A stretch of 58,394 nucleotides of DNA from Stenotrophomonas maltophilia. GTDB taxonomy: Bacteria; Pseudomonadota; Gammaproteobacteria; Xanthomonadales; Xanthomonadaceae. Each line of letters begins with the position of its first letter. The stretch's first letter is position 1. The notes under the pieces were generated by a model that saw only the letters and a program-made list of their open reading frames with translations, searched no databases and was not told the DNA's origin. The stretch spans positions 4,772,501 to 4,830,894 of the forward strand of contig NZ_CP154630.1 of NCBI RefSeq assembly GCF_039555535.1, given 5' to 3'. This document shows, one piece after another, positions 21,012 to 30,626 of the stretch. A program made the position numbers and the translations under genes.

Positions 21012-21032
21012 CGCTCTGCACAGGAAGCTCCA

Positions 21033-21431
21033 ATGAGTTACGACATGATGGTGTTCGAGGCCAGCGCGGCCCCACGCGAGGCGGCGGCCTTCATCGCCTG
21101 GTTCGAGAAGCAGACGCAGTGGAACGAGCGCCACGAGTACGACGACCCGGTAGTCAGCAGCCCGGCGCTGCAGGCGTGGTTCGCGGAGATGGCGCAGGAA
21201 TTTCCGCCGCTGGACGGACCACTCAGCAACGACGATGACGATCGTGACGAAGTGACCGAGTACAGCATCGGCCGGCAGGTGATCTACGGTGCGTTCGCCT
21301 ACTCGGTGGCCGAGCGCGCGCACGGCCGTGTGCAGGACCTGGCCGAGAAGCACGGCGTGGGGTTCTTCGATGTGAGTGCCGATGAAGCGGCGATCGTGTT
21401 CCCCGATGGCCTGGTGCTGATCGCGGAATGA
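21033..21431 (+). CDS. Hypothetical acidic protein
   Basis: Predicted 132-residue soluble protein of unknown function, rich in Asp, Glu and Ala, with a run DDDDRDE in the middle. It has a clear start, with GGAAG about 8 bases before the ATG, and no signal peptide or membrane helix. The beginning (MSYDMMVFEASAAPREAAAFIAWFE) and the end (GVGFFDVSADEAAIVFPDG) look like a compact alpha/beta protein of a kind often annotated as hypothetical in proteobacteria. The only neighbours are palindromic repeats on both sides, so it is probably monocistronic. Confidence 0.8.
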   Translation: MSYDMMVFEASAAPREAAAFIAWFEKQTQWNERHEYDDPVVSSPALQAWFAEMAQEFPPLDGPLSNDDDDRDEVTEYSIGRQVIYGAFAYSVAERAHGRVQDLAEKHGVGFFDVSADEAAIVFPDGLVLIAE

Positions 21432-21435
21432 CGCC

Positions 21436-21470
21436 GGGTCGGATCCCTCCCGAAGGGAGGGCTCTGACCC
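21436..21470 (+). repeat. GGGGTCGGATCC/GGCTCTGACCCC palindromic element, copy 2
   Basis: GGGTCGGATCC and GGCTCTGACCC ends enclose the core CTCCCGAAGGGAG. It begins 4 bp after the stop codon of the hypothetical gene and has the same orientation as that gene. Confidence 0.8.
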
Positions 21471-21500
21471 GGGCAAGCAAACAGGCGTGTCTCGGGCGCC

Positions 21501-21541
21501 GGGGTCAGAGCCCGTTCCCGTTGGGAACGGGATCCGACCCC
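21501..21541 (-). repeat. GGGGTCGGATCC/GGCTCTGACCCC palindromic element, copy 3
   Basis: Inverted copy with core CGTTCCCGTTGGGAACGG. Read on the minus strand it begins 3 bp after the recD stop codon, in recD orientation. With copy 2 it forms a tail-to-tail pair between two converging genes. Confidence 0.8.
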
Positions 21542-21544
21542 GGT

Positions 21545-23425
21545 TCAGAACAACTGGCCCTGCACCGCTGGCTGTTCGATGGGCGCCGGTGCTTCGATCA
21601 CGTCTTCCGCACCCAGCCGCCAGGCCAGGCCACCCAACCGGCTGGCGTGGCGCTTCAACGCCGCCTGCAGCACGTCGGCGCCGCCGGCCACATGCAGCAC
21701 CTGGCGGGCACGGGTCAGGCCGGTGTAGACCAGTTCGCGCGACAGCACGCGGCTGTCCTGGCGTGGCATCTGCAACCACACTTCGTCGAACTCCGAACCC
21801 TGTGCCTTGTGTACGGTCATCGCGAACGCGCTTTCGTGCGCGGGCAACGCGGCCGGGTGGAAGGCGCGCGGCTGCTCGACGGTGTCGCCGGGGAACCAGG
21901 CCACCATCGCGCCGCTGCCGTCGCGCAGGCAGATGCCGATATCGCCGTTGAACAGGCGGTGCCGGTAGCTGTTCTCGGTCACCAGCAGCAGGCGGCCCTG
22001 GAAGTAGCCCGGGGTGTTGCCGGCCAGCAGCTGCTCGATGCGGCTGTTGAGCCCACGCGCGCCCTGCGGGCCTTCGCGCAATGCGGTCAGCACGCGCAAG
22101 CGGCCGGCCTGCTGCAGGGCAAGCGCTGGATCGGCCACGTCGGCCAACGCACGCCAATGGCCCAGCAGGTGCTCGCGTTGGCCACGCAATGGATCGGCTT
22201 CGCCTTCGTGGAAATGTACGCCTGCCAGCGACCCACCACGCAGCAGCTGCAATGCGGTGCTGCTGTCGCCTTCACGCACGGCATGCGCCAGCGATGCCAG
22301 GTCCAGCGCATCACTCTGCCGGTAACCGCGCAGCAGCTGCACGCGACGGCCGGCGAAGGCGCGTGGCGTGGCCTGTGGCTGCAGCGTCGCCGGCGCCAGC
22401 AGGCCATGCAGCGCCTGCGCATCGTCGGCGCGGGTGCCGATGCCATCGCCGCTGGCACGCAGGATCGCACTGAGTACGTCGCCGGCTTCCACCGACGGCA
22501 ACTGGTCCGGGTCGCCGAGCAGGATCAACCGGGTGCCGCTGGCGATCGCATCGACCAGCTTGGCCATCATCGGCAGATCGATCATCGACGCTTCGTCGAC
22601 CACCACCACGTCCACCGGCAACGGGTTGTCGGCGTGGTGGCGGAAGCGCGGCGAATCGGGAATCACGCCAAGCAGGCGATGCAGGGTGGTGCCGGTACTG
22701 GGCAGTGCCGCGCACAGTGCCGGGTCCACGCCGTCCTCCTGCAGGCGCTGCACGGCCAGCCGCAGGCTCTCGGCCATGCGTTCGGCGGCGCGCCCGGTGG
22801 GTGCGGCCAAGGCCACCTCGGGCAGCGGCTGCCCGGCCTGCCGGGCCTGCGCTGCCAACAGCAGCAGCAGGCGCGCGATGGTGGTGGTCTTGCCGGTACC
22901 GGGGCCGCCGGTCACCAGCGCCAGCGGATGGCGCAGGGTCACGCCGGCGGCGCGGGCCTGATGATCTTCGCTGTCCAACGCCCGCGGGAACAGGCGCGCG
23001 AACAGCGGTGCCAGTGCGGCCATGTCCGGCGCCGGCAGTGGATGCCGGCCGATGCGCTGCAACCCGGCCGCCAGCTGGCGTTCGTACTCGCGATATCGGC
23101 GCAGGTAGAGCAGGCCGTTTTCCAGCACCAGCGGCGCGTCCTCGGCGATGGCGTCGAACTGCTTGGGTGTCGCTACCCAAGGGGATGCGCGCAGCTGGGC
23201 CAGCCAGTCCTGCGCATCCGGCCATTCCGGTACGCCTTCCAGCAGGCGCTGCGGCTGCGCCGGATCGAAGCCGGCGTGGCCCTGCGACACTGCCAGCGAG
23301 GCCAGCGCCGCCGCCAGCGCCACGCTCTCGGGCGTGTCGTCGCGCAGCCGCATCAGGCTGGTCGCCAACGCATGGTCGAGGGTGCGCAGCTGGCCTTTCT
23401 TGTGCAGTTCCTTCAACAGGCTCAT
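21545..23425 (-). CDS. recD: Exodeoxyribonuclease V subunit alpha (RecD helicase)
   Basis: Cytosolic 626-residue 5'-3' DNA helicase of the RecBCD complex, which processes double-strand breaks for RecA loading. Walker A is GGPGTGKT at residues 173-180 (VTGGPGTGKTTTIARLL). Further SF1 motifs are VVVDEASMIDLPMM (motif II), LILLGDPDQLPSVEAGDVL (motif III) and, near the C-terminus, FAMTVHKAQGSEFDEV with VYTGLTRARQVLHV (motifs V/VI). Its length is close to E. coli RecD. It overlaps recB by 4 bases (ATGA) and is the last gene of recC-recB-recD. Confidence 0.95.
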   Translation of the reverse strand: MSLLKELHKKGQLRTLDHALATSLMRLRDDTPESVALAAALASLAVSQGHAGFDPAQPQRLLEGVPEWPDAQDWLAQLRASPWVATPKQFDAIAEDAPLVLENGLLYLRRYREYERQLAAGLQRIGRHPLPAPDMAALAPLFARLFPRALDSEDHQARAAGVTLRHPLALVTGGPGTGKTTTIARLLLLLAAQARQAGQPLPEVALAAPTGRAAERMAESLRLAVQRLQEDGVDPALCAALPSTGTTLHRLLGVIPDSPRFRHHADNPLPVDVVVVDEASMIDLPMMAKLVDAIASGTRLILLGDPDQLPSVEAGDVLSAILRASGDGIGTRADDAQALHGLLAPATLQPQATPRAFAGRRVQLLRGYRQSDALDLASLAHAVREGDSSTALQLLRGGSLAGVHFHEGEADPLRGQREHLLGHWRALADVADPALALQQAGRLRVLTALREGPQGARGLNSRIEQLLAGNTPGYFQGRLLLVTENSYRHRLFNGDIGICLRDGSGAMVAWFPGDTVEQPRAFHPAALPAHESAFAMTVHKAQGSEFDEVWLQMPRQDSRVLSRELVYTGLTRARQVLHVAGGADVLQAALKRHASRLGGLAWRLGAEDVIEAPAPIEQPAVQGQLF

Positions 23426-26400
23426 GCGCTGGCTCCACGCGCACGCGCCGCCAGTTCGGCCTGGGCCTGCTCGCCACCGGCGAACAGCGCGTCCAGTGCA
23501 TCCACCAGCGCCAGCGGGAAGCGGTCCACATGCACGCCGTTGCCAGCGCCATCCAGCCCGCGGCAGAACAGGTAGCGGATGCCACCCATGTCGCGCTCGT
23601 AGTCGTAGGCTGCCCCCAGGCGGAAGCGCAGCCAGCGATGCAGGGCCACGGTGTAGATCAGTGCCTGCAGGTCATATTCGCTGTGGCGCATGGCGATGGC
23701 CAGCAGGTCCGGGCTGTAGCCGGGCAGGCGGTTGGACTTGTAGTCGAGCACGTACCAGCGCCCATCGCGCACGTAGGTCAAGTCGATCATGCCGGTCATC
23801 AGGCCTTCCAACCGGCGGCGCTGGCCGAAGCCTCGGCGACTGCTGGAAACGCCATGCGCGTGCAGTACCTGCAGCAGCGCCGGCACGGTGGTCGGTTCGA
23901 TGGCGAAGTGGAAGTCGATTTCCGCGCGGCGCTCGCCCTCGGCCAGGCTGCACAGGGCGCCGCCTTCGGGCAGCGGTACGGTCAGCGTGTGGCCAACCAA
24001 CGGCACCAGCACCGCCACGCCATCGTCCAGATCGACATCGGCATAGCCTTCGTCGTGCAGCGCCTTGCGCAGCACCTCGGCTTGCCCCTCGGGCGCTTCC
24101 AGGCCCGGTTGCCAATCCGCCCATGCAGCGAAGTCGACGTTCTCCATCGCCTCATGCAGCACGTTGCCGAAGCGGCTGCCCATGAAACGCGGATCAAGCG
24201 GCGCGCTGTCTGCGGCGGCCGCGGCGGGTTCCGGCAGGGCCGGTTCCAGCGGCAGTTCCGGGCCAGCCGGTTCGTCGGCCGCCGGTGCTGGCAGTTCGGT
24301 GGCGGCCGCTTCGATATCGTCGCCGGCGCCAGCATCGGCATGGGCCAGCTGGGTGAAGCTGTACACCCACCAGTCATGCGGCACGCGCCGGGTCAGCGCA
24401 CGCACGGCCGGCAGGTCACCTTCCACTTCGGCCGCCAGCTGCGGCAGCGCGGCCGGCGCCTCGCTGTCGTCGACATACACATCAGCATGTGTGCGCAGCA
24501 CCTGCAGGTCACCCAGCAGCGGCGCCAGCCGCGTCCTGCCGAGCCCAGCCAGATCGCCCACGGCGATCCACAGCGCGTGCTCGGCACGGGTCAGGCCCAC
24601 ATACAACAGGCGTGCATCTTCGGCACGCTGCTCGCGTTCGCGCTGCGCGGTGGCCGCTTCCCAGGCCTCGTCCTTGTCGAGCTTCCAGTGCAGCTGGCGC
24701 TGGCCGCCCACATACACCGTGCAGTGCGACGCGGTGTTCGGCGCCCCGCCGTCGATGCCGATGAAGGGCAGGAACACCAGCGGATACTCCAGGCCCTTGC
24801 TCTTGTGCAGGGTGATGATCTGCACACGACGCGCGTCCGATTCCAGGCGCAGCAGCTGCTGCTCGTCATCCTGGTCGGCATTGGCCATCTGTCCCTGCAG
24901 CCAGTCCAGCAGGCCATGCATGCCCAGCGCCTGCGCGGAGGCTTCCTGCAGTAGTTCGCCCAACTGCAGGTAGTTGGTCAGGCGGCGCTCGCCATCGATC
25001 AGCGCCAGCAGGCGCTCGCCTTGTGCAGCACAGATTTCGGCGATCACCGCGAACGGGCCACCACGCTGCCAGCGTTCGCGCCAGTGCAGCAGCTGTGCCT
25101 GGAACCCGCGTTGCAGGTCGCCCTCGCGTTCCATCGCGGCGATCGCGCTGGCCTGCTGGCCGAGCAGTACGGTGGCCAGTGCCGCACGCAGGCGGCCTTC
25201 ATCGGCCGGTTGCAGCAGGGCCAGCAGCAGCGCACGAAGATCGCGCGCTTCAGGGGTGGCAAACAGGCTCTGCTTGCCGGCCGCCACCGCCGGAATGCCC
25301 ACCGCGGCCAGCGCGCGCTGTACCAGGGTGGCCTCGCGATGCGAACGCACCAGCACCGCGATGTCGCCCGGCTGCACCGGTCGCCCACGCAGCACGGCGT
25401 TGCCGGCACGCGCAGCAACCAGGGTCTGGTGGATCGCTGCCACACAGGCCTGGGTGGCGGCATCGCGCGAGGCATCGGCGCTCATCGCCTTGTCGCCGCC
25501 ACTGCGCAGCACGCGCAGGGTCAGCGCGACGGCGGCACGACCATCGCGCAGGTAATCCTCGTCAACCCGCACGCCGCCGGGCCGCACCGGCTCGAACTGG
25601 ATGTCGCGTTCGAGGAAAGCGTCTTCGCCGCCGTTGTCATACAACGCCTGCAGCGCACGCAGCACGGCCGGTCGCGAGCGGAAGTTCTGGTCCAGCACCG
25701 GTGCCTTCTGCGCCACCTGCTTGGCCTTCAGGTAGGTGTGGATATCACCGCCGCGGAAGCCATAGATCGCCTGCTTGGGGTCACCGATCAGGAACAGCGC
25801 CGGCGCCAGGCCGAGTTCGCGCACCTCCGGCGAATTGCCGAACACGGTGTGGAAGATGCCCCATTGGCGGTCGTCGGTATCCTGGAACTCATCGACCAGC
25901 GCGATGCGGTACTGCGCGCGCAGCTGCTTCACCAGTGCCAGCCGCTGCGGGCCTTCCAGCGCCAACGCCACGCCATCGATCAGATCGTCGTAGGTCTGCA
26001 CCCGGCGAGTGCGCTTCAGTGCCTGCAGCCGCTGCGTGGCGTCGGCGCGAAGCGCGTGCAGGAAATTCAACGCGGTGGCACGCAGCCAGGCATCGCGTTC
26101 GGCCAGCAACGCGACATAGCGCGCCAACGGCGCCTGCAACGGCGACGATGGCGTGCGCTCGGCGAACTTCTTGTTGGTCTTGGCGGCCAGTGCCTCGGGC
26201 AGCAGCGCTGGCAGGCGCTCATTGGCCAGCAGCTCGCGCGGGTCGGCGCGCTCGGCCCAGGCCAGCAGCTGCCGGCCCAGCGGGTGCAGCCACCCCAGCT
26301 TGTAGGACACGCCGTTGATCCACTTGTTGTCGACCGCATCGCAGAGGTCGATGAAGAACTGCTCGCCATGCGCGCGCACGCTTGCGGACAGTGCTTCCGC

Positions 26401-27102
26401 CGCGCTCTGCAGGGCCGGATGCGGATCGGCCAACGCCACCGGCTGCGGCAACGGATGCAGCGGCGGTGCGGCCAGCAGCGCGCGCAGATCGGCGGCCAGC
26501 GCGTCCGGGGTGGACCACAGCCAGGTCAGCGGTTCCAGCGTGGCCGGGTCGTTGGCATGCACACGCCACAGGTCGGCCGCCAGCTCCTCCAGCAGCTCAC
26601 GGTCACTGGCCAGCAGTTCCGGCGGGTCGAAGGTGTGGCCGCTCTCCAGCGCATGCTCGCGCAGCACGCGGGTGCAGAAGCCGTGGATGGTGAAGATGGA
26701 GGCCAGGTCGATCTCGTCCGCGGCCACCTGCAGGCGCCGCTTCAGTGCGGTGGCACTCTCGGAGCCGCCCTGCAGATGGCGCTGCAGGACTTCGCGGGTC
26801 AGGCATACATCCGGCGCTTCACCCTCGGCCGGTTCCAGATCGACCAGGCGTGCCGCCAGCGCCAGGCGCTCGCGGATGCGCTTGCGCAGTTCCTGGGTGG
26901 CAGCGTCGGTGAAGGTCACTGCCAGGATCTGGCCGATGCGCAGGCCCTGCTCCACCACCAGGCGGGTGAACAGCGTGGCCAGGGTGAAGGTCTTGCCGGT
27001 GCCGGCGCTGGCTTCGATCAGTCGAATGCCATCCAGCGGCAGGGCCAGGTAGGGATCGCGGCTGAGGAGCTCGATGCCGTCCCCGATGATCACGGTGCTC
27101 AT
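23422..27102 (-). CDS. recB: Exodeoxyribonuclease V subunit beta (RecB helicase-nuclease)
   Basis: Cytosolic 1226-residue subunit carrying the 3'-5' helicase and the single nuclease of RecBCD. Walker A is ASAGTGKT at residues 31-38, with motif Ib nearby (ILAVTFTDAATQELRKRI). Motif II is IALVDEFQDTDDRQW and motif VI is LLYVGLTRAEHALW. The C-terminal nuclease domain has the family signature VLDYKSN, with D1120 and K1122 as metal-binding and catalytic residues. It follows recC with a 4-base overlap and precedes recD with another, giving a tightly coupled three-gene operon. A low-complexity Pro/Ala/Glu linker (about residues 930-985) joins helicase and nuclease regions. Confidence 0.96.
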   Translation of the reverse strand: MSTVIIGDGIELLSRDPYLALPLDGIRLIEASAGTGKTFTLATLFTRLVVEQGLRIGQILAVTFTDAATQELRKRIRERLALAARLVDLEPAEGEAPDVCLTREVLQRHLQGGSESATALKRRLQVAADEIDLASIFTIHGFCTRVLREHALESGHTFDPPELLASDRELLEELAADLWRVHANDPATLEPLTWLWSTPDALAADLRALLAAPPLHPLPQPVALADPHPALQSAAEALSASVRAHGEQFFIDLCDAVDNKWINGVSYKLGWLHPLGRQLLAWAERADPRELLANERLPALLPEALAAKTNKKFAERTPSSPLQAPLARYVALLAERDAWLRATALNFLHALRADATQRLQALKRTRRVQTYDDLIDGVALALEGPQRLALVKQLRAQYRIALVDEFQDTDDRQWGIFHTVFGNSPEVRELGLAPALFLIGDPKQAIYGFRGGDIHTYLKAKQVAQKAPVLDQNFRSRPAVLRALQALYDNGGEDAFLERDIQFEPVRPGGVRVDEDYLRDGRAAVALTLRVLRSGGDKAMSADASRDAATQACVAAIHQTLVAARAGNAVLRGRPVQPGDIAVLVRSHREATLVQRALAAVGIPAVAAGKQSLFATPEARDLRALLLALLQPADEGRLRAALATVLLGQQASAIAAMEREGDLQRGFQAQLLHWRERWQRGGPFAVIAEICAAQGERLLALIDGERRLTNYLQLGELLQEASAQALGMHGLLDWLQGQMANADQDDEQQLLRLESDARRVQIITLHKSKGLEYPLVFLPFIGIDGGAPNTASHCTVYVGGQRQLHWKLDKDEAWEAATAQREREQRAEDARLLYVGLTRAEHALWIAVGDLAGLGRTRLAPLLGDLQVLRTHADVYVDDSEAPAALPQLAAEVEGDLPAVRALTRRVPHDWWVYSFTQLAHADAGAGDDIEAAATELPAPAADEPAGPELPLEPALPEPAAAAADSAPLDPRFMGSRFGNVLHEAMENVDFAAWADWQPGLEAPEGQAEVLRKALHDEGYADVDLDDGVAVLVPLVGHTLTVPLPEGGALCSLAEGERRAEIDFHFAIEPTTVPALLQVLHAHGVSSSRRGFGQRRRLEGLMTGMIDLTYVRDGRWYVLDYKSNRLPGYSPDLLAIAMRHSEYDLQALIYTVALHRWLRFRLGAAYDYERDMGGIRYLFCRGLDGAGNGVHVDRFPLALVDALDALFAGGEQAQAELAARARGASA

Positions 27103-30100
27103 GCGCTGCCCTCCTGGCGTGATTCCGTGCCGAGGGTGCGGCCTTCGCGCACCGCGCTGAAGACCACCTGGCTGTTGCGCAGCAGGTCGGCATAGCTGGC
27201 ATCGGTGGCGAATGGGTCGGCACCGCGCAGCAGCAGCTGCCAGGCGTCGCTGCTGGATTCACCCCAGGTGCGGTCGCTGCCGTGCCACTGCTTCCAGCCT
27301 TCGCTGCGCTGTTTTTCTGCCGGCGCGTTGTACAGCACCCAGCCGGTGTACGGGGCAAAGCGCAGCGGCTCACGCAGGCCACGCTGGCGCAGCTGCAGCA
27401 GTGCACGCAGCGCCGCGCGTGCGGCGGGAACGCTCAGCGCCGGTACGACATGCGGGCCCGGCCCGGCATCGCCGCCATCATGGAACTGCACCAGCGGCAA
27501 GGCATCACCGGCGGCATTGGCCAGCAGCCAGTCCAGGCCATGGCGGATCACCGCGTTGCCGTTGAGGGTGCCGGCGCGCAGGCGCACCAGGCCCTCGGGA
27601 TGCCGATCGGCCACGCGGCCGTGCAGGCGCACCCCGTCGATTTCCACTTCGTAGCGACGGCTTTCCAGTGGTTCGCCCTGCATCCAGCCCAGCAGCGCAC
27701 TGGCATACGGGCGGGTTTTCAGCTGCTCCACCTCGAACTGGCGCTCGCCCAATGGACCCGACGGCAGCAGTCCACGCGCGCGCAGGCGCGGGTACAACGG
27801 CTCGGTATCGCCGCTGAGCGTGGCACGTACCACCGCCGCCTGCACGCTGCGCTTCTCCGGCCCCCGCGAAGACAGCACCAGCGGTTCCAGGTCATCCACC
27901 TCCTCGACCTCGTCAGCCAGGCGCAGGCCCAGTGACTGTGCGAGAAACTGCCCGGCCGGGTCGCACAGGAAGCGACGCAGGGTATCGAGCGAGACCTCCT
28001 CTTCCACCGCATCGTCGAGCGGCGGTGGCAACGGTGCATCGAACCACGGCTGCAGGCCTCCACGCTGGCCGGTGAGGCGACCGGCAGCGGGATGCCACTG
28101 GCGGCGATAGCTGAAGCGGCGCGGGTCGCCATCGCCGAACGCGCCTGGCGAAAACGGCTGCAGTGCGTGGCGCACGGTGAAGTCGCGGGTGGCCACAGCC
28201 GGATCGAGGTGATACGCCGCAGCCGCATCGATCAGTTCGCTGACCAGCACCGACGGCTCACGCACGCTGCCATCGCGCGGATCAGCACCGAGGTAGCTGA
28301 GATAGAACACCTCCTGCGCGGCGGCGAACAGCTGCAGGAACAGGAAGCGATCGTCCTCGCGGGTGGAGCGGTCGCCCGGCCGGCGGCGCGGCGTATCCAG
28401 CTCCGCAGTGAGCTGGTTGAGACCGGCGGCCGGGTCACGGCGCGGGAAATCGCCATCGTTGAGGCCCAGCACGCAGATCACCCGGAACGGCAGCAGGCGC
28501 ATCGGCACCATGCGGCCGAAGCTGATGCCACCGGTCAGCAGCGGTGCGCGCGTATCGGCCTCGCCCAGCGCGCCGGCGAAGTGCGAACGCACCACCTCCG
28601 GCGGCACGCCGTCTTCGAAACCGGCCTTGGCGGCGTCTTCAGCGAACTGGTTGAGCAGCTTGCGCAGGCGCTCAAGGGCACGCTGGCTGTTGGGCGAGCT
28701 GGGCGCGGTTGGCAGCAGTGCATCCAGCAGCGACAGCAGGCGCTGCCGCCACTGCGCGGGCGTCAGCAGTTCGCCGAGGCGTCGCTGATACACCGCCAGC
28801 ACACGCAGCAGGCGCAGCAGACGGTCCAAGGCGTCCAACGCGCCGCCTTCCAGTTCGATCCACGGCGCCACGCCGGCCAGATCGGCCTCGCTGCCGGTGG
28901 CATGGCCGAGTACCAGGCGATCCAGTGCGAACTGCCAGGTATAGGCATCGTCGGCTGGCGCCTGATGCTGGTTGCGGTGCTTCGCATCCAGGCCCCAGCG
29001 CGCACCGGCCTGTTGCAGCCAGCCGTGCAGGCGGTCGAAGTCCACTGCTTCCAGCCCGGCCGCTTCGGCCAACGGCGCGCTGGCCAGCAGGTCCAGCACT
29101 TCGTTCAGGCCAAAACGCGAGACCGGCAGGCCCAGCAGGTGCACGAACACATCGGCCAGCGGCTCGCCGGCCAGCGGGCTGCTGTCGGCCAGCGCATACG
29201 GAATGTGCTCCTCGTCGCCCCCCCGGCCTCCGAATACCGCTTCCAGATACGGCACGTAGGGATCGATGTCCGGCGCCAGCACCGCGATCTCGCGTGCCTG
29301 CAGCGGTGGGTCGAAACGTGGGTCCTGCAGCAGGCTGCGCAGCTGGTCGTGCAGCACCTGCAGCTCGCGCAGGCGGGTATGGCAGGCATGCACCTGCAGG
29401 CTGGGATCGTCGCTGCGCAGAGCCTCGCGCAGCGCGCCCGAGGGCAGCGCACGGCGGTGGAACAGATCGCGCTGGAGGCGATGCAGCAGGCTGTCGGACA
29501 GTCCACCTTCGTCCAGGGTTGGCCGGGTGTCTTCCTCCGGATCGGAATAGGCGGCGATCTCGCCGGCCGGGTGCACCACCTCGTAGCTGCCCAGCACCGC
29601 CATGAAATCGCGGCCGGCCGCCCCCCAGGCTTCCAACAGGCGGTTCTCGCCGGCGGCCTCGCCGAACGGGTCCGGTGCGCCGCTGCGCAATCGCTCGGCC
29701 AGCGTCTGCAGGTCGCCCCAGTACGACTGCACCGGGGTGGGCATGTAGAAATGCAGTTCGCCCACCCGCGCCTGGGTGGCCATCACCCGCAGCACATCGG
29801 GCGAGATGTTGAGCGTCGCGAACGCAGACATGCGCGGCGGCAGCCCCTGCGGCAGCGGCTTGCCGGCGCCTTCGAAGCGGTCCAGGTACTCCTGGATGCG
29901 ACGTGCACGGTAATCATGACCGTGGGTGATGGTGCGCCACAGGATCGCCTGCGGGTCGGCCGGATCGGCACCGGCTGCCCAGCGCAGCAGCCAGTCGCGG
30001 CGCCACGCCTGGTACTTCTCGAATACCGAGGCCAGCTCGCCCGCCAGCGCCCACGGCTTCAATGCGTCACCGCCGGCAAGATAGGACCGCAGCGCGCGCA

Positions 30101-30443
30101 TCGGTGGCTGCGCCAGCAACGCCGGGTCGCGCAGCGCCTGGTACAGCTTCCAGTGCAGGCCGGCCGCGTCCAGGTCGTCCTGCTCGCCGCTGACATTGGC
30201 CTTCAGCGCGCGGGCCACGAACTCGCCCGGGGTGAGGAATTCGAGGTTGGCAGCGACACCGAATTCGGCGGCCAGTGTCGCTTGCAGCCAGCGGCGCATC
30301 GCGACCTGCGGGATCAGCACCACTTCCGGCGCCAGCAACGGCTGGCTCGGCACCGGCGCGCGCACGTTGCGCGCCAGCAGCGCGGCCAGCACGTCCAGGG
30401 AATTGGAATGGTAGAGGCGGAAATCGCTGCCTGGGTCACTCAT
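27099..30443 (-). CDS. recC: Exodeoxyribonuclease V subunit gamma (RecC)
   Basis: Predicted 1114-residue scaffold and Chi-recognition subunit of RecBCD, derived from an inactive helicase. The N-terminus reads FRLYHSNSLDVLAALLA, which is characteristic of RecC. Further family segments are PEVVLIPQVAMRRWLQATLA, ICVLGLNDGDFPRRD and DDRFLFLQLFAAAQEVFYLSYLG. The start was set at the second of two adjacent ATG codons (30443; the other is 30446); no strong Shine-Dalgarno site precedes either. The gene is divergent from mlaF with about 180 bp between them, which must hold both promoters. Confidence 0.94.
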   Translation of the reverse strand: MSDPGSDFRLYHSNSLDVLAALLARNVRAPVPSQPLLAPEVVLIPQVAMRRWLQATLAAEFGVAANLEFLTPGEFVARALKANVSGEQDDLDAAGLHWKLYQALRDPALLAQPPMRALRSYLAGGDALKPWALAGELASVFEKYQAWRRDWLLRWAAGADPADPQAILWRTITHGHDYRARRIQEYLDRFEGAGKPLPQGLPPRMSAFATLNISPDVLRVMATQARVGELHFYMPTPVQSYWGDLQTLAERLRSGAPDPFGEAAGENRLLEAWGAAGRDFMAVLGSYEVVHPAGEIAAYSDPEEDTRPTLDEGGLSDSLLHRLQRDLFHRRALPSGALREALRSDDPSLQVHACHTRLRELQVLHDQLRSLLQDPRFDPPLQAREIAVLAPDIDPYVPYLEAVFGGRGGDEEHIPYALADSSPLAGEPLADVFVHLLGLPVSRFGLNEVLDLLASAPLAEAAGLEAVDFDRLHGWLQQAGARWGLDAKHRNQHQAPADDAYTWQFALDRLVLGHATGSEADLAGVAPWIELEGGALDALDRLLRLLRVLAVYQRRLGELLTPAQWRQRLLSLLDALLPTAPSSPNSQRALERLRKLLNQFAEDAAKAGFEDGVPPEVVRSHFAGALGEADTRAPLLTGGISFGRMVPMRLLPFRVICVLGLNDGDFPRRDPAAGLNQLTAELDTPRRRPGDRSTREDDRFLFLQLFAAAQEVFYLSYLGADPRDGSVREPSVLVSELIDAAAAYHLDPAVATRDFTVRHALQPFSPGAFGDGDPRRFSYRRQWHPAAGRLTGQRGGLQPWFDAPLPPPLDDAVEEEVSLDTLRRFLCDPAGQFLAQSLGLRLADEVEEVDDLEPLVLSSRGPEKRSVQAAVVRATLSGDTEPLYPRLRARGLLPSGPLGERQFEVEQLKTRPYASALLGWMQGEPLESRRYEVEIDGVRLHGRVADRHPEGLVRLRAGTLNGNAVIRHGLDWLLANAAGDALPLVQFHDGGDAGPGPHVVPALSVPAARAALRALLQLRQRGLREPLRFAPYTGWVLYNAPAEKQRSEGWKQWHGSDRTWGESSSDAWQLLLRGADPFATDASYADLLRNSQVVFSAVREGRTLGTESRQEGSA

Positions 30444-30626
30444 CATGCACAGTGTGCAGGACGGCAGGCAGTATTCAATGGTCGGTCCATCGACGGTACG
30501 GATTGTTCCGGGCTGCCGGCCGATTGTCCCGGCCTGCGCCAAGCCCTGCCGTGCAACAATACTGGACCGTCCAGTCTGCTTATGTTCAGCCGGCTGGCCC
30601 GATCCTTCGATGTCTAAAAAACGTTA

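Noticed and set aside
21436..21541. The paired palindromes between the hypothetical gene and recD as a bidirectional rho-independent terminator
   Set aside because: No T-runs follow either stem, and the same fixed ends recur at four other sites, so they are treated as a repeat family, although termination activity is not excluded.
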